NCBI RefSeq assembly: GCF_000785535.1
Contig: NZ_CP007595.1
Location: 1,240,001-1,304,000, forward strand
DNA from: Arthrobacter sp. PAMC 25486
Lineage (GTDB): Bacteria > Actinomycetota > Actinomycetes > Actinomycetales > Micrococcaceae
Direction of reading: 5' to 3'
DNA length: 64,000 bases
The position numbers and the translations under genes were made by a program. The notes beneath the pieces are model-generated. The model was not told where the DNA came from. It did no database searches and saw only the letters and a list, made by a program, of their open reading frames with translations. This document shows positions 16,899-27,100 of the stretch, one piece after another. Position 1 is the first letter of the stretch. The number at the start of each line of letters is the position of its first letter.

Positions 16899-19157
16899 TT
16901 ATGGACGGCAACAATCCCGCCGCCAGCTTATCTCTTGGATCAGCACGGCGTCGATGTCACCCAAAATATTCGCTAATCGGAGTGCCTCTTCGTAGTACAA
17001 GAAGGCGTTCGGCTGATCATCAGCCATCTCGTAGTTACGTGCAACTGAAATGTTCAAGTCCCAGAGCATTAACTCTGATTCATTACTTTTCTCGTTTATC
17101 CTCGTTACAATTTCCTGATATTCGAATGCAGCCTTCGTATAGGTACCGAGACTCTCTGCACATGCTGCTGACGCTATTTTACCCATCAGAGATATTTCGA
17201 AGTTTTCCGGCTCCTGGCTTACGCTTTGATCCAAAATAACTGCCAAATGAGATCTTGCTTCCTTGAACTTTCCCGCCTTTGCCAAGGCGCACCCATACAT
17301 AATTTGCATTCTGTAATCATGCTGAGACAGTTCATCGGGTGAATCGAACGACCGGCTTGCGATAAGTTTGTACCATTTCACTGCGCGCGAGTAGTTCCCT
17401 ATTTCAAAGAACAGATCGGCGACTTTTGATACGACCGTGGAGCCGAATTCTTGGCCTGCCGAGTTGAAGCCCCGATTTCCCTCAACTGCCAAGAGAACGG
17501 ACAGCGCCTCTTCTCTCTCGCCAGCCGCATCCAGTGAACATGCCGTGCGGTACTGAGCTCGCAGGTTCATGATGCTGTTGACACCAAATATTCGTTCGAC
17601 ATCGAGCTGAAGTGATCTTAGTTCGTCCAGAATTGTGTCATCTGGCGCAGAACCTTCCAAGATAGCTGCCCGGGCGAACCGGGCGTTGATAGTCAACTCA
17701 TCGGCCGCTCCATAGAGCGACAGAATCTCAGGCAATACCTGCTCTATGAAGGCCTGAGCGCCGGCGACATCTCCGAACTTGGCTGTCAGAGACGCAATCC
17801 TAACCTCATTTTCGTAGCCAAGGCGCGTTTTCACCCGCCTCGTTGAAGCCATCAATTTCCTGCAATAGGTGCGCAGCTCCAGTTCCTGCTGGAAGAGTCC
17901 AGCCTCGTGCAGTAGCTCACATTCAGTAAGGCTGCAGCGCAGTACCAGCAAGGATGCGTTGCCTTGAGTAACTTGTCCCCGGCGTCGAATCGATCTGATG
18001 ACTGCCAGACGGGCGTGAACTTCAGCTTGACTGTTCAGCACCAGGTCCATTCCATGGAATATGCCTGAAACAGAGACGAAAAATCCTCCTAGAGACTGCA
18101 ATTCCTGCAGCTCTGTCAATGCTTCAAGTGCCAATTCTTCTCGATCCAATTCCTTGGCAGTAAAAGCCACTCCTTCAAGTGCCGACTCCACAGAGTTGAG
18201 GACCACATGGGCCGGGTGGTCTGGCTTCCTTTCCATTGCTGCTGCACGGAAGAGATTGTGCGCACCAAGGATATTTCCTTCTTGGACCATTGACCATGCA
18301 CCGCCGATCATGTGCTGCGAATCAGTGATCAACGGGTTGTAAACGAACTTATATTTTCCATCTCGGATCGCATCGCCCAATCGACGGCTACTTTGTACAG
18401 CGTCGGTCCACGCATATACGTAGGCCTTAAAGTTCTGAAGGCGTGGGTTCTCGTCACCGTTTACGTCCATGGCAGGCGATTCGAGAAGCTCAATAGCTTT
18501 AATTGTATCGCCCAAATTGAAGTGGGTCCATGCGAGCTCGATTCCCAACAGCTGTTCCGTCTCGACAGAGATAACAGCGCCAGAATCAATTATTTCTCGC
18601 TGAATTGACTCAATTAATTTCAGTGCAGAACTATAGTTCCTATTCAAGTTCAGGTACTGGGAGGCGCAGAGTGCGGCCTTGGTTTTGGTCTCGGTACCCC
18701 GAACGAGCCGTGGAATTATTGAGATTAGGAATTCAGCTGCTTCATTACACCGCCCCTGAGCTCCTGCAATCCTTGCGAGGAGGGAAGTCCCTCTCACTAG
18801 CTGTTCCGGATCTAGGGCCTCCGAGTCGACCAGTGTGTTTAGGATTCGTTCCGCTGTATCCGCATCACCCGTTAACCAGTGGGTGGTGGCGCTTGAAAGC
18901 AAAACCTGGATACCAAACTCACTGGGGTCATCACCCGTTAGCTTGAGATCAGCCAGCACAGCGTCCGCTAACCGGAGGGCATATTCAGGGTCGCGTTGGG
19001 CACCGACGTTGTCAATAAAGTCGACTATATCCTGATTACTGAGAGGATCAGCGTAGTCGCGGGTTCCTATCCGACGTAGAACCCGTGCTTCGGCCTGCAG
19101 GTAATTCTGCTCTTCCGAACCGGTTTGGTTGGAGTCAGATTCGTTTTCGTTAGTCAA
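16899..19157 (-). CDS. Large TPR-repeat protein
   Basis: The 752-residue product starts with TTG at 19157, preceded by AGAGAAG; no in-frame ATG lies near. After an acidic, polar N-terminal tail (NENESDSNQTGSEEQ) it is helical throughout, with tetratricopeptide-like units such as ALRLADAVLADLKLTGDD, WLTGDADTAERILNTL, FFEIGNYSRAVKWYKLI and MADDQPNAFLYYEEALRLAN at the end. There is no signal peptide, membrane segment or catalytic motif, so it should be a cytoplasmic scaffold or regulator. It is 83 bp upstream of the GT2-TagF gene and probably in the same operon, which suggests a role in assembling that machinery (inference). Confidence 0.75.
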   Translation of the reverse strand: MTNENESDSNQTGSEEQNYLQAEARVLRRIGTRDYADPLSNQDIVDFIDNVGAQRDPEYALRLADAVLADLKLTGDDPSEFGIQVLLSSATTHWLTGDADTAERILNTLVDSEALDPEQLVRGTSLLARIAGAQGRCNEAAEFLISIIPRLVRGTETKTKAALCASQYLNLNRNYSSALKLIESIQREIIDSGAVISVETEQLLGIELAWTHFNLGDTIKAIELLESPAMDVNGDENPRLQNFKAYVYAWTDAVQSSRRLGDAIRDGKYKFVYNPLITDSQHMIGGAWSMVQEGNILGAHNLFRAAAMERKPDHPAHVVLNSVESALEGVAFTAKELDREELALEALTELQELQSLGGFFVSVSGIFHGMDLVLNSQAEVHARLAVIRSIRRRGQVTQGNASLLVLRCSLTECELLHEAGLFQQELELRTYCRKLMASTRRVKTRLGYENEVRIASLTAKFGDVAGAQAFIEQVLPEILSLYGAADELTINARFARAAILEGSAPDDTILDELRSLQLDVERIFGVNSIMNLRAQYRTACSLDAAGEREEALSVLLAVEGNRGFNSAGQEFGSTVVSKVADLFFEIGNYSRAVKWYKLIASRSFDSPDELSQHDYRMQIMYGCALAKAGKFKEARSHLAVILDQSVSQEPENFEISLMGKIASAACAESLGTYTKAAFEYQEIVTRINEKSNESELMLWDLNISVARNYEMADDQPNAFLYYEEALRLANILGDIDAVLIQEISWRRDCCRP

Positions 19158-20570
19158 AGTCTTCTCTATCTAGTTCGTCGATTGCACAAATATTTGTAAT
19201 ATACTTGAAGCGTGACAATCAGAAATTGTATTTATACGGATGCTCCGATCGTCATTTTCTAGACGATGGTGATACCGTATATTCGTTCGTATGTAATACA
19301 TCGGAATTTATGCTTACATCTTCCAATCGCGTTGTGTTCCATAACGAACGATCTAGTCCACGGTGACATTGTTTTTTGAGAACCGCTTGAATCAGGGCTT
19401 AGAATTATTGCTTCAAGTTGTTTTTTGAGATCGGTGCAGTTGTTTCCAGGGAAGTTCGAATACAACGTGTCGACACTCTGGCGCATTGGCCCACCGTGCT
19501 AAATACGGCGGCAAAGTCTGCGTTGCTCCATGGGTCCCTCAGACATCCCTCATGTCGATGCCAATCATACGAAACACCCGAAGTTTTCTTCTATGGATCC
19601 CTTCGGTCTCATCAAGTCTCCGTCGCTGCATCCATGCCAAGTTTCATGTCATGTTGATTCGTCCAGGCGTTTCGGTGCTGCAAGGCCGACTAGTTGGCTG
19701 CTTCCAACTGCGGCTATGTTGGCAAGCTTCAGCCTTCTGGTAAGGGCCGAACCCGTGCATGATCATCTGTATCTCAGGCTGAGATGTTAGTTCGTTAGTT
19801 AGTCCCCCCAATAGAGATTTAGTAAGTCGGACGCCAATACCTCGACAGCTGTCAACATTGGCGATGGATTTGCGTCTGAGTGCGCCCCGACAGGAGCAGC
19901 AGCAACCGAGTGGAACCTAGGTCACATATTCTGCTGCGCCTCGAAATGTTTACCACAGCTATCTGTACGAGCACCATGTATCGAGCAGAGAGTTTGCTCT
20001 TAAAAGTAGCATGGACACTGCCTGCTCGGCACGATGCTGACATGCCAACCGGGCACGAGTGAGACGTTTTTTGTATCACTACCGCCTCCAAGTTGCGCTC
20101 TCCCACCATCGATCGCCCTACAATATGGGTGGTCAAAGTCATGCAGTCGGATAGCTCTTCGTGGCGACTGACTCAATGAGACCTACACAACAATCGACCC
20201 CTATCCACAACATATTCACCCGTGGAAGCAACGATGAGTGCAGCAAATTCGACTCTCACCAAGGGCCGCTCCATTTGCACGGCCTGGCTACAAGGGGGGG
20301 GGCAAATTTACGGCACAGGATTCTCCAACGCTGGTTGCAGGACTCTCGGCGGTCTTCCGCAAGGCATCTGGCCTCAGACTCGAGACTGATCGACAGCCAT
20401 GCTTGAGCGCTTGTGGGCCCTGATCTCTACGGACAGTCATATGGCCATTGCACCTTGTAACCTCGACAGGCTCACCACTTAGCTGAACGAACGGCTCAGT
20501 TGGCACCGGTAGACTCGTTCCAACTAAGTATTATTTGCACGCAACTTTTCCCTGTATAAACGGAGCCTTT
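19158..20570. other. 1.4-kb non-coding, apparently decayed stretch with a nine-G run
   Basis: This lies between the divergent TPR gene and the GH79-like gene and should contain both promoters. The short open frames have no domain, no good ribosome-binding sites and no consistent coding pattern. The one notable feature is a run of nine G at 20294-20302, about 270 bp before the GH79-like start. I see no recognisable IS or RNA gene. Confidence 0.5.
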
Positions 20571-22331
20571 ATGACACCGGACAGCAACATGCCCACACCA
20601 GAAGATGATCCAAATGACACCGGCCAGGGCCGTCGTTTGAAGCGGAAACGGCCCAACATCAAGCGGCGCAAACGCGTGGTTGCAGCCGGGGTGTCGGGAA
20701 GCGTCCTTGCTATCGCCGTAGTTTCACTGGTGGTGGCTGGTTTTCCGTTGTTGAACAATGCAGGCGGCACCCCTGTTGTGGTAAAGACCACGCCTCCCCC
20801 CATCGTTGTCACTACGCCAGCGGCCCCGGAGACGTTCCCGGCCTTTGAGCGCCAGGACTACGTCCAACCGGAGGTTCCGGAAACGGCAACCGAGCAGGTG
20901 GCACCAACCACCGTCACGGTTGGAGCTGAAACCACTGGCGAAATCATGCCGCAAGGTTTGTCCGGACTGTCTTTGGACACGGACCACATGGTCGATGTTC
21001 AGATGAACCCGGATCTATCCAACCTTGCTGAGCGATTGAAGATGGCTGGCAGTCCGGTGCTCCGCTTCGGCGGCCAGGCCGCGGACCGCCGTTTCTTCTG
21101 GACATCAACGGACGAGCCAATTCCGAATTGGGTTGTGGCCCCGGCGTACCCGACCGATACTCGCCCTATTATCAAGGTCACCCCCGACGTGCTGAGGAAC
21201 GTCAACCGACTACTTGAAGCCGGTGATGCCCGTATCCTCTTGACCGCCGACATGGGCCATGTTGATGCCGCTCGAACGGCCGACTACGCCAAATATGCCG
21301 ACGAGATATTCGGAGACCGCCTTGTTGGCATGAGCTTCGGCAACGAACCCAATGGCTGGGGCCCCACCCCCAACCCCTATTACGAATTGCGCTCAGATCC
21401 TTCTTGGTCATTCGAACACTACATTGCTGAGGCGATGCCGGTGGCGCAAGCTGTTGTAGACGCGGTCCCCAATGTCAAAATCGTTGGACCAGACGTCTAC
21501 ACCGAAGGTTGGTGGAAAGACTACGTTGCCGCCGGCGTCCCAAACCTCGCGGCCCTGACATTCCACAACTATCCGTTGTCTGTCTGTGCTCCCGAGACGC
21601 CCGACGATCCACAGTCGCGCTCGATCTCCAACATGTTGTCTCGCCACACCAACGAGGCATCGCGAGCATATGCTGAGGCCGCCGTTGCCGTTGCTGACAC
21701 AGCAGGACTGCAGACCTGGAACACGGAAACCAACGCTTCCTCTTGCGGCGGCTCCAGCGCCACCACCAAGAATCATGCCTCCGGCCTTTGGACGCTGAAC
21801 TATGCACTGACACAGGCCAGTGCCGGCGTCAGCCTGCTGAACTTCCACGGCGGCCTCGAGGCTTGCAAGGGTGGCGCGCCTATGGGTCCATTGTGCGATA
21901 CAGGCACTGTTCGCCAGCCCTCAGGGGACATGGCCATGCGTCCTGGCTTCTACGGCATGATGATGACCAACAAGCTGGGTTCCGGAGACTTCCTACGGGC
22001 CGAATCGGCAGGCAGTGAAAACATCTACGCCTACCCCGTCAAGCACGCCGACGGCACCATGAGCGTTATGGTCGTCAACCAGAACGACCCCATGGCACAG
22101 GCACCCGCCGAGATCACGCTGACACTGCCCACCCAGGCCGCAACGGGCACCATGACCCAGATGTCCGGTGCCAGCTTCGAATCCGAGGACACCACCCGCA
22201 TCGATGGTCTGGAAACCAACGGCGAACCCTTGGAGACCCAAGGCAAGATCCCCGGCTTCAACGCTGGCGACCAGAAATTCACCATCGCATTGAACTCCGG
22301 CACGGCAACCATCCTGAACTTTACGTTCTAG
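20571..22331 (+). CDS. Membrane-anchored GH79-like (heparanase/glucuronidase-type) glycosidase
   Basis: ATG 20571 follows GGAG at a good distance, giving 586 residues. A basic tail (RRLKRKRPNIKRRKR) precedes one membrane helix (about residues 40-61), then a Pro/Thr/Val-rich linker, then the catalytic domain outside the cell. The barrel has SGLSLDTDHM, VLRFGGQAADRRFFW, the acid/base VGMSFGNEPNGW (Glu about 259) and a candidate nucleophile in LQTWNTETNAS (Glu about 386), the arrangement of clan GH-A families such as GH79. A beta-sandwich C-terminus (VVNQNDP to ATILNFTF) follows. A uronic-acid-containing polymer would be a natural substrate, and ManNAcA genes are in this locus, but that link is inference. 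Confidence 0.8.
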   Translation: MTPDSNMPTPEDDPNDTGQGRRLKRKRPNIKRRKRVVAAGVSGSVLAIAVVSLVVAGFPLLNNAGGTPVVVKTTPPPIVVTTPAAPETFPAFERQDYVQPEVPETATEQVAPTTVTVGAETTGEIMPQGLSGLSLDTDHMVDVQMNPDLSNLAERLKMAGSPVLRFGGQAADRRFFWTSTDEPIPNWVVAPAYPTDTRPIIKVTPDVLRNVNRLLEAGDARILLTADMGHVDAARTADYAKYADEIFGDRLVGMSFGNEPNGWGPTPNPYYELRSDPSWSFEHYIAEAMPVAQAVVDAVPNVKIVGPDVYTEGWWKDYVAAGVPNLAALTFHNYPLSVCAPETPDDPQSRSISNMLSRHTNEASRAYAEAAVAVADTAGLQTWNTETNASSCGGSSATTKNHASGLWTLNYALTQASAGVSLLNFHGGLEACKGGAPMGPLCDTGTVRQPSGDMAMRPGFYGMMMTNKLGSGDFLRAESAGSENIYAYPVKHADGTMSVMVVNQNDPMAQAPAEITLTLPTQAATGTMTQMSGASFESEDTTRIDGLETNGEPLETQGKIPGFNAGDQKFTIALNSGTATILNFTF

Positions 22332-22360
22332 CCCCACTCAAGCTTCACCAATTAATGCGT

Positions 22361-22390
22361 AACGGCGGCACACACCCTGGTGCCGCCGTT
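22361..22390 (+). terminator. Hairpin after the GH79-like gene
   Basis: An 11-bp stem (AACGGCGGCAC at 22361-22371, complement at 22380-22390) with an 8-nt loop, 30 bp after the stop. The following TTGCTGTTTA is a weak T tract. The same hairpin recurs, with changed loop bases, after the GH79 fragment near 30159. Confidence 0.6.
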
Positions 22391-23429
22391 GCTGTTTATG
22401 CGGTGGTTGTGTCCCGGCGGATCCGTCGGTGTGCCATTACTTACTCTCGTCTTCGCAGACAGTGCCTGCACCGGTTTCTGTACTCAGGAGGATATCGGAC
22501 ATGCCCAAATTCCACGGTGCAGTTTAATGGCCGGTTGCAACGAAAACAAGTGGTAATTGAGTGTCAACATTCCAGCTGGTGATGAATGCACGCCCTTTCA
22601 CTGAACCGTTCAGTGTCGGATCGTCGAACAGGCTTCCGTCGTACCAGTGTCACGGTCGAAGCGGTGGATAGATTTTCCGGACGTTGAGCCCTGAACTTGA
22701 GACCTGAACTCTTGGAATACTTGATATGAGCAACGTCGAGGCAACACTTGCCACGTCCAGGAACCGTCGATCAGGCTGCTACTCCTCGCCTTTGGGAACT
22801 GCTGTCAGATTCCCAAACGACTGGAGCCCTCATTGCTGCGCCACAGCTGGTCAATGATGCGGTAGCCCAAGTAAGAGTCAGTCATGATGGTCGGTGGGTC
22901 GGGGGCTGGCGACGCTGTCATTGGACAGTGGCTGAACACGTCCCGCTCCGGGTCTTATTCTGCCCCGCCCCCAAGATGTTCCCCTCGAGGTCCTTCACAG
23001 TGACCACGGCGTTGGGGCGTATTTGTGGGTCGTGCCAGCAGTCACCACTCCGTCAGCAAATAGGTTTGGACAGACCCCAAGTGAGTGACGCTGAAGGGCG
23101 GCGTCATTGACCCGCGAACGTCCGAACGTGAGCCTACTTCTCGTGTCAGTCGAGTCCTCGACAACCATCTTGAACGTCACTTTCCAGGCTCGCCAAAGTA
23201 TCGTCCGTTGACGCCCGCCGACGGCACCGCCTTGGGTGCCCGGGTCAACGTTTGTGGAGTGGTGGCACGGCTCGGATGTGAGCTGCATTATTCTGCTGTT
23301 AATCAGGTGTTTCCAGCTATGTCGACTAAGCTCCCCTGAATGGCGTCACGCGCCACGTCTGCTGCCGCTATCCCATAGTCAGGCGGCTGACTAGCGCCAC
23401 ACACTCACTTAGGGAAGTTGGACCACACA
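22391..23429. other. 1-kb non-coding stretch before the first nucleotidyltransferase
   Basis: No gene can be supported. Small open frames on both strands have no recognisable domain. The last 30 bp carry the ribosome-binding site for the gene at 23430. The stretch looks like decayed sequence left by rearrangement, but I cannot identify its source. Confidence 0.45.
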
Positions 23430-24128
23430 ATGACTTTTCAGGCTGTAATTCTTGCTGCTGGCATGGGCACGCGACTGGCTCGCCCCCACCCGAAGCCCAT
23501 GACTGAGCTCAATGATGGTCGCACCATCATGCACCAGCAACTGAGCAATCTGCAGTCCACGTTCGGCAAGAAACTGCGCCTGACGGTTGTGGTTGGTTTT
23601 AAGATGGAACAAATCATGGAGCACGTCCCGGACGTTTCCTTCGTTTACAACGAGAACTTCGACCAAACCAATACCTCCAAGAGCCTACTCAAGGCATTGA
23701 AGAACTCCCCCAAAGGTGGCGTCCTGTGGATGAACGGTGATGTGGTCTTCGACCCACAGATCCTCGAATCCCTGCGCGAGTACATCAAGGCGGGCCAGTC
23801 CTTCATCACCGTGGACGTTTCCTCAGTCTCCGACGAAGAAGTGAAGTACAGCGTCGACGAGGACGGTTTCATCGACCAGCTCTCCAAACGCGTCCCCCAC
23901 GATGCTGCCCTAGGCGAAGCCGTCGGCATCAACTACGTCTCCAAGAAGGACAAGAAGAAGTTCATCAAGCGTCTGGAACAAGTCGATGAACAAGACTACT
24001 TCGAAGGCGGCATCGAACTCACCATCAAGGACGACGGCGTACGCTGGCTCCCCGTCGACATCAGCAAGTACTACGCCGTCGAAGTCGACTTCCCCGAAGA
24101 CCTCGAGCAAGCCAACCGACACCTCTGA
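23430..24128 (+). CDS. LicC-like nucleotidyltransferase (copy 1)
   Basis: The 232-residue product has the nucleotidyltransferase signature AVILAAGMGTRLARPHPKPM at its N-terminus, the metal-binding GDVVF (in GVLWMNGDVVFDPQIL), and acidic and lysine-rich segments as in small LicC/phosphocholine-cytidylyltransferase-type enzymes. It should activate a phosphorylated small molecule or sugar with CTP or another NTP in the cytoplasm. CTP with a polyol or choline phosphate would suit the TagF polymerases, but substrate residues cannot be read. ATG 23430 follows AGGGAAG. It is almost identical in protein sequence to the gene at 33822. The TagF gene follows, and their reading frames nearly abut. Confidence 0.8.
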   Translation: MTFQAVILAAGMGTRLARPHPKPMTELNDGRTIMHQQLSNLQSTFGKKLRLTVVVGFKMEQIMEHVPDVSFVYNENFDQTNTSKSLLKALKNSPKGGVLWMNGDVVFDPQILESLREYIKAGQSFITVDVSSVSDEEVKYSVDEDGFIDQLSKRVPHDAALGEAVGINYVSKKDKKKFIKRLEQVDEQDYFEGGIELTIKDDGVRWLPVDISKYYAVEVDFPEDLEQANRHL

Positions 24129-24180
24129 GAGCACCAAGCGGCTCCGCGAACCACGCTTCACGTTAGATTTGGGGAACACA

Positions 24181-27100
24181 TTGGATCAGGGAAAAGCTAT
24201 CAGTTCGGACACATGGAAGTCGCTGCTCCGTCCAGCCTGGCGTCGCTTGCCCCAAAAGCAACAGCGAAAATTTCGCAGGGCCCTTCACACTGCAACGCCT
24301 TTGCTCGTCTCACGACGTTTTTTCCAGGGACGCATCCCAGGTCTTCAAGCGCATGTGTCGATTCTTCTTTTGGCTACCGACCAAACTGCTACTATCTCGA
24401 CCATTGACAGCCTTTTTCGCTCCACGTTCTTTGAGCTCAGCGTCACGGTCGCGGTACCCGCAGGCGATGATCTGGCTGCATGGACCAATGGGAAACTCAA
24501 ACCGGTTGCTCGTCAGGTTTCATGGTTGCGGGTCACCAGTGATGGTGAGCTGTCCACGTCAAGAGATTGGCTGTCAACTATAACCACCCCTTACGTCATG
24601 ATTCTGCGTGGCGGCGAACAGTTGAACCAGCAATTCATCAAACGCGCAATTGCGAGCCATAAAACCGAGGGATGGGACTTCATCGCAGGCACCGTCGCGG
24701 TCAAACGCGGCAATCAATTTGTCGCGTCTTTGTGGCCCGCTGACACCAACGGTCGTGTGTACGATACTGACGCCATCGACCAAAATCCGGAATTTCTGGC
24801 CGATACTCAGCTGGGCAACAAGCTGTTCTCAACCCACTTCATGACCAGGCTCCTGGCATCACTTTCGCCGCAGACCCTTCTGCAAATGCGTGAGTTGTCT
24901 GAGCTTGCCTACGCACATGCGGACTCATTTGACCGACTGGACGTCCCTGCGCTGCGGATTCCCGCCCCCACGGGAATCCGCAGCCTTGGCAGGGTGTGGC
25001 TGTGTGAGCAAGAGTTCATGCAGAGGGTTGTTGGTTCGACGGCCGAGTTGTCGACGGCACTGTCTGAGAAATTGACCGGCGCCACATACACTGCATGGCT
25101 CACCCGTAAGATCGGAATGGGCTTGTTTCCATTCTTTGAGGTCGTACCTCGAGTGGACGCTGGATACTGGGAAATCCTTCAGGATTCCGTCGCATCCATG
25201 GCTGGCCCAACCAACATCCAATGGACACTGCTCCCGATTCACCAAAGACTCCTGCTATGGAGCATGATCACCAATAACCGCGACGATGTTGAAACCATTT
25301 CCATCTCGCGCAGCGATTATTCATCTAGCTTTGCGGTGAATGAAATTGCCGGAGAGCTCCTCTGCCAACCGGAATACCTCGAACGGCTGCAGATCACGCA
25401 GTCCGACGAACTGTTGCGCTTCTCCCCGGCAGACCACCGCGTAGTTGCCAAATTGACGAGCTTTTCGTGGCGCGATGACGGTTCTGTGGACATCAGCGGC
25501 TACGCATATGTGAAAGGACTCGACCCGGCTCTGGGGTCCAGTAAACTCAGCGCGTCTGCCGTCGCTCCTGACGGCATTTCAGAACAGGCGATCCAAATCA
25601 CGGCTGTCCGCGATGAAACCATCGATTGGACAGCCAACGACAATTGGACCAGCTACGCCGAATCTGGTTTCCAATTCACCGTCCAACCACGTGAGCTGTT
25701 CGCCAATCTCGACTTTGCCGATGTCACCCGCTGGTCCCTGAAGCTCGTGCTCACTGTCTATGGGCAAGAATTCACAGATTTCACCGTATTGCGCGATACC
25801 GTCGGGGCCGGTGGACTCGTGCCCATCGGACCAATGGTTGCGGACGAGCGTCTGGCGCTCGAACACACCTCCGCTGGCGGGCTCACCCTGGTAAGAGTCA
25901 AGCACCATCTGGTGGCCAAGCAGCTGCGGACCGGCAACGACCGGAACATCACCCTTGACATTACAACCACGAGTCCAGAGCTATTCAGGCTCAAGCCAGT
26001 ATTTGTAGCCGAATGCACACGGGCAGGGAAACGTTTGCGCCAAACCTTGGAATTTGATGCCCAGGGCCATGCGGTGGTCAATTTGACGTTGCCAAGCATG
26101 CCAGCGGCCACTCGCGACTTTGACCCCCAGTTGTGGGATCTCGCGGTGCGCCGCAACGATGGCCAGCTCATTCCCATTGCGTATGCCGCAGGCACTTACG
26201 AAATTGCCCGGGAGTCCGACCCGTCAGCGAGACTGCATTTCGAACAAACTGGTCATGGCTTCCTGAAGATGTCTGAAACCAAGAGTCTGATCCTGGCGGA
26301 TTCCGTCAGCTTGGTTGATTCAGAAAAAGCTCTGAGGATCACGGGTACATGGTCGTCGGGTGCCTCCCCCGAGCCACAGCTGGTGCTGCACAGCAGCAAA
26401 GGCACCATTCGTCCCGAATCCATGGAAATCGTCCATACTTCCTCCACATCAGGGACCTTTGTGGTGTCATTCCCGCTAACCCACGACGACTGGTCAACCG
26501 GGACGGTGTACAAAGAGTCCGGGGCGTACAGCCTCCGCCTTGTCGCTGACAAGGATGGTTCCGTGTCAAGCAACTGGATTGGAGCAACAGTTACGCTCCA
26601 GCAAACGATGCCGCGCCGTATCCACGGGCAAAATGTGGAGATCGGCGTTTCCCGCACCAGTTCCACGGCGGCCCTGGTGATTCACATGCGCCCCGCACTC
26701 AGACCGGATGAAATCGGCCGCTACAACCAGCAACAATTGCGGGCAGGCCAAAACCACAGTTCCCTCAAGGCAAACACGGCCCTCTTCATGTGTTTCGGCG
26801 GAAAACGGGCCACTGATAGTCCGCGCAGAATCTTTGAGTCGCTGCATCACATGGAACCGGCTCCGACTATCCGTTGGGCTGTTGTGGACGGCTCCGTTCC
26901 GGTCCCTGACGGCGCCATCAAAACGGTGATTGGATCAGCGGAATGGTTCGAGGCCCTGGCCACGTCTGAGTTGCTGGTGAACAACAACAACTTTCCGTTC
27001 TATTTCCGGAAACGTAAAGGCCAGACCTACATCCAGACGTGGCACGGCACCCCGTTGAAGCGTTTGGGAAACGATGTCGCCCGAACCAACTTCTCCTTGT

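Noticed and set aside
19259..20506. Several short frames in the 1.4-kb gap before the GH79 gene
   Set aside because: None shows a domain or consistent codon pattern; reported only as a non-coding stretch.
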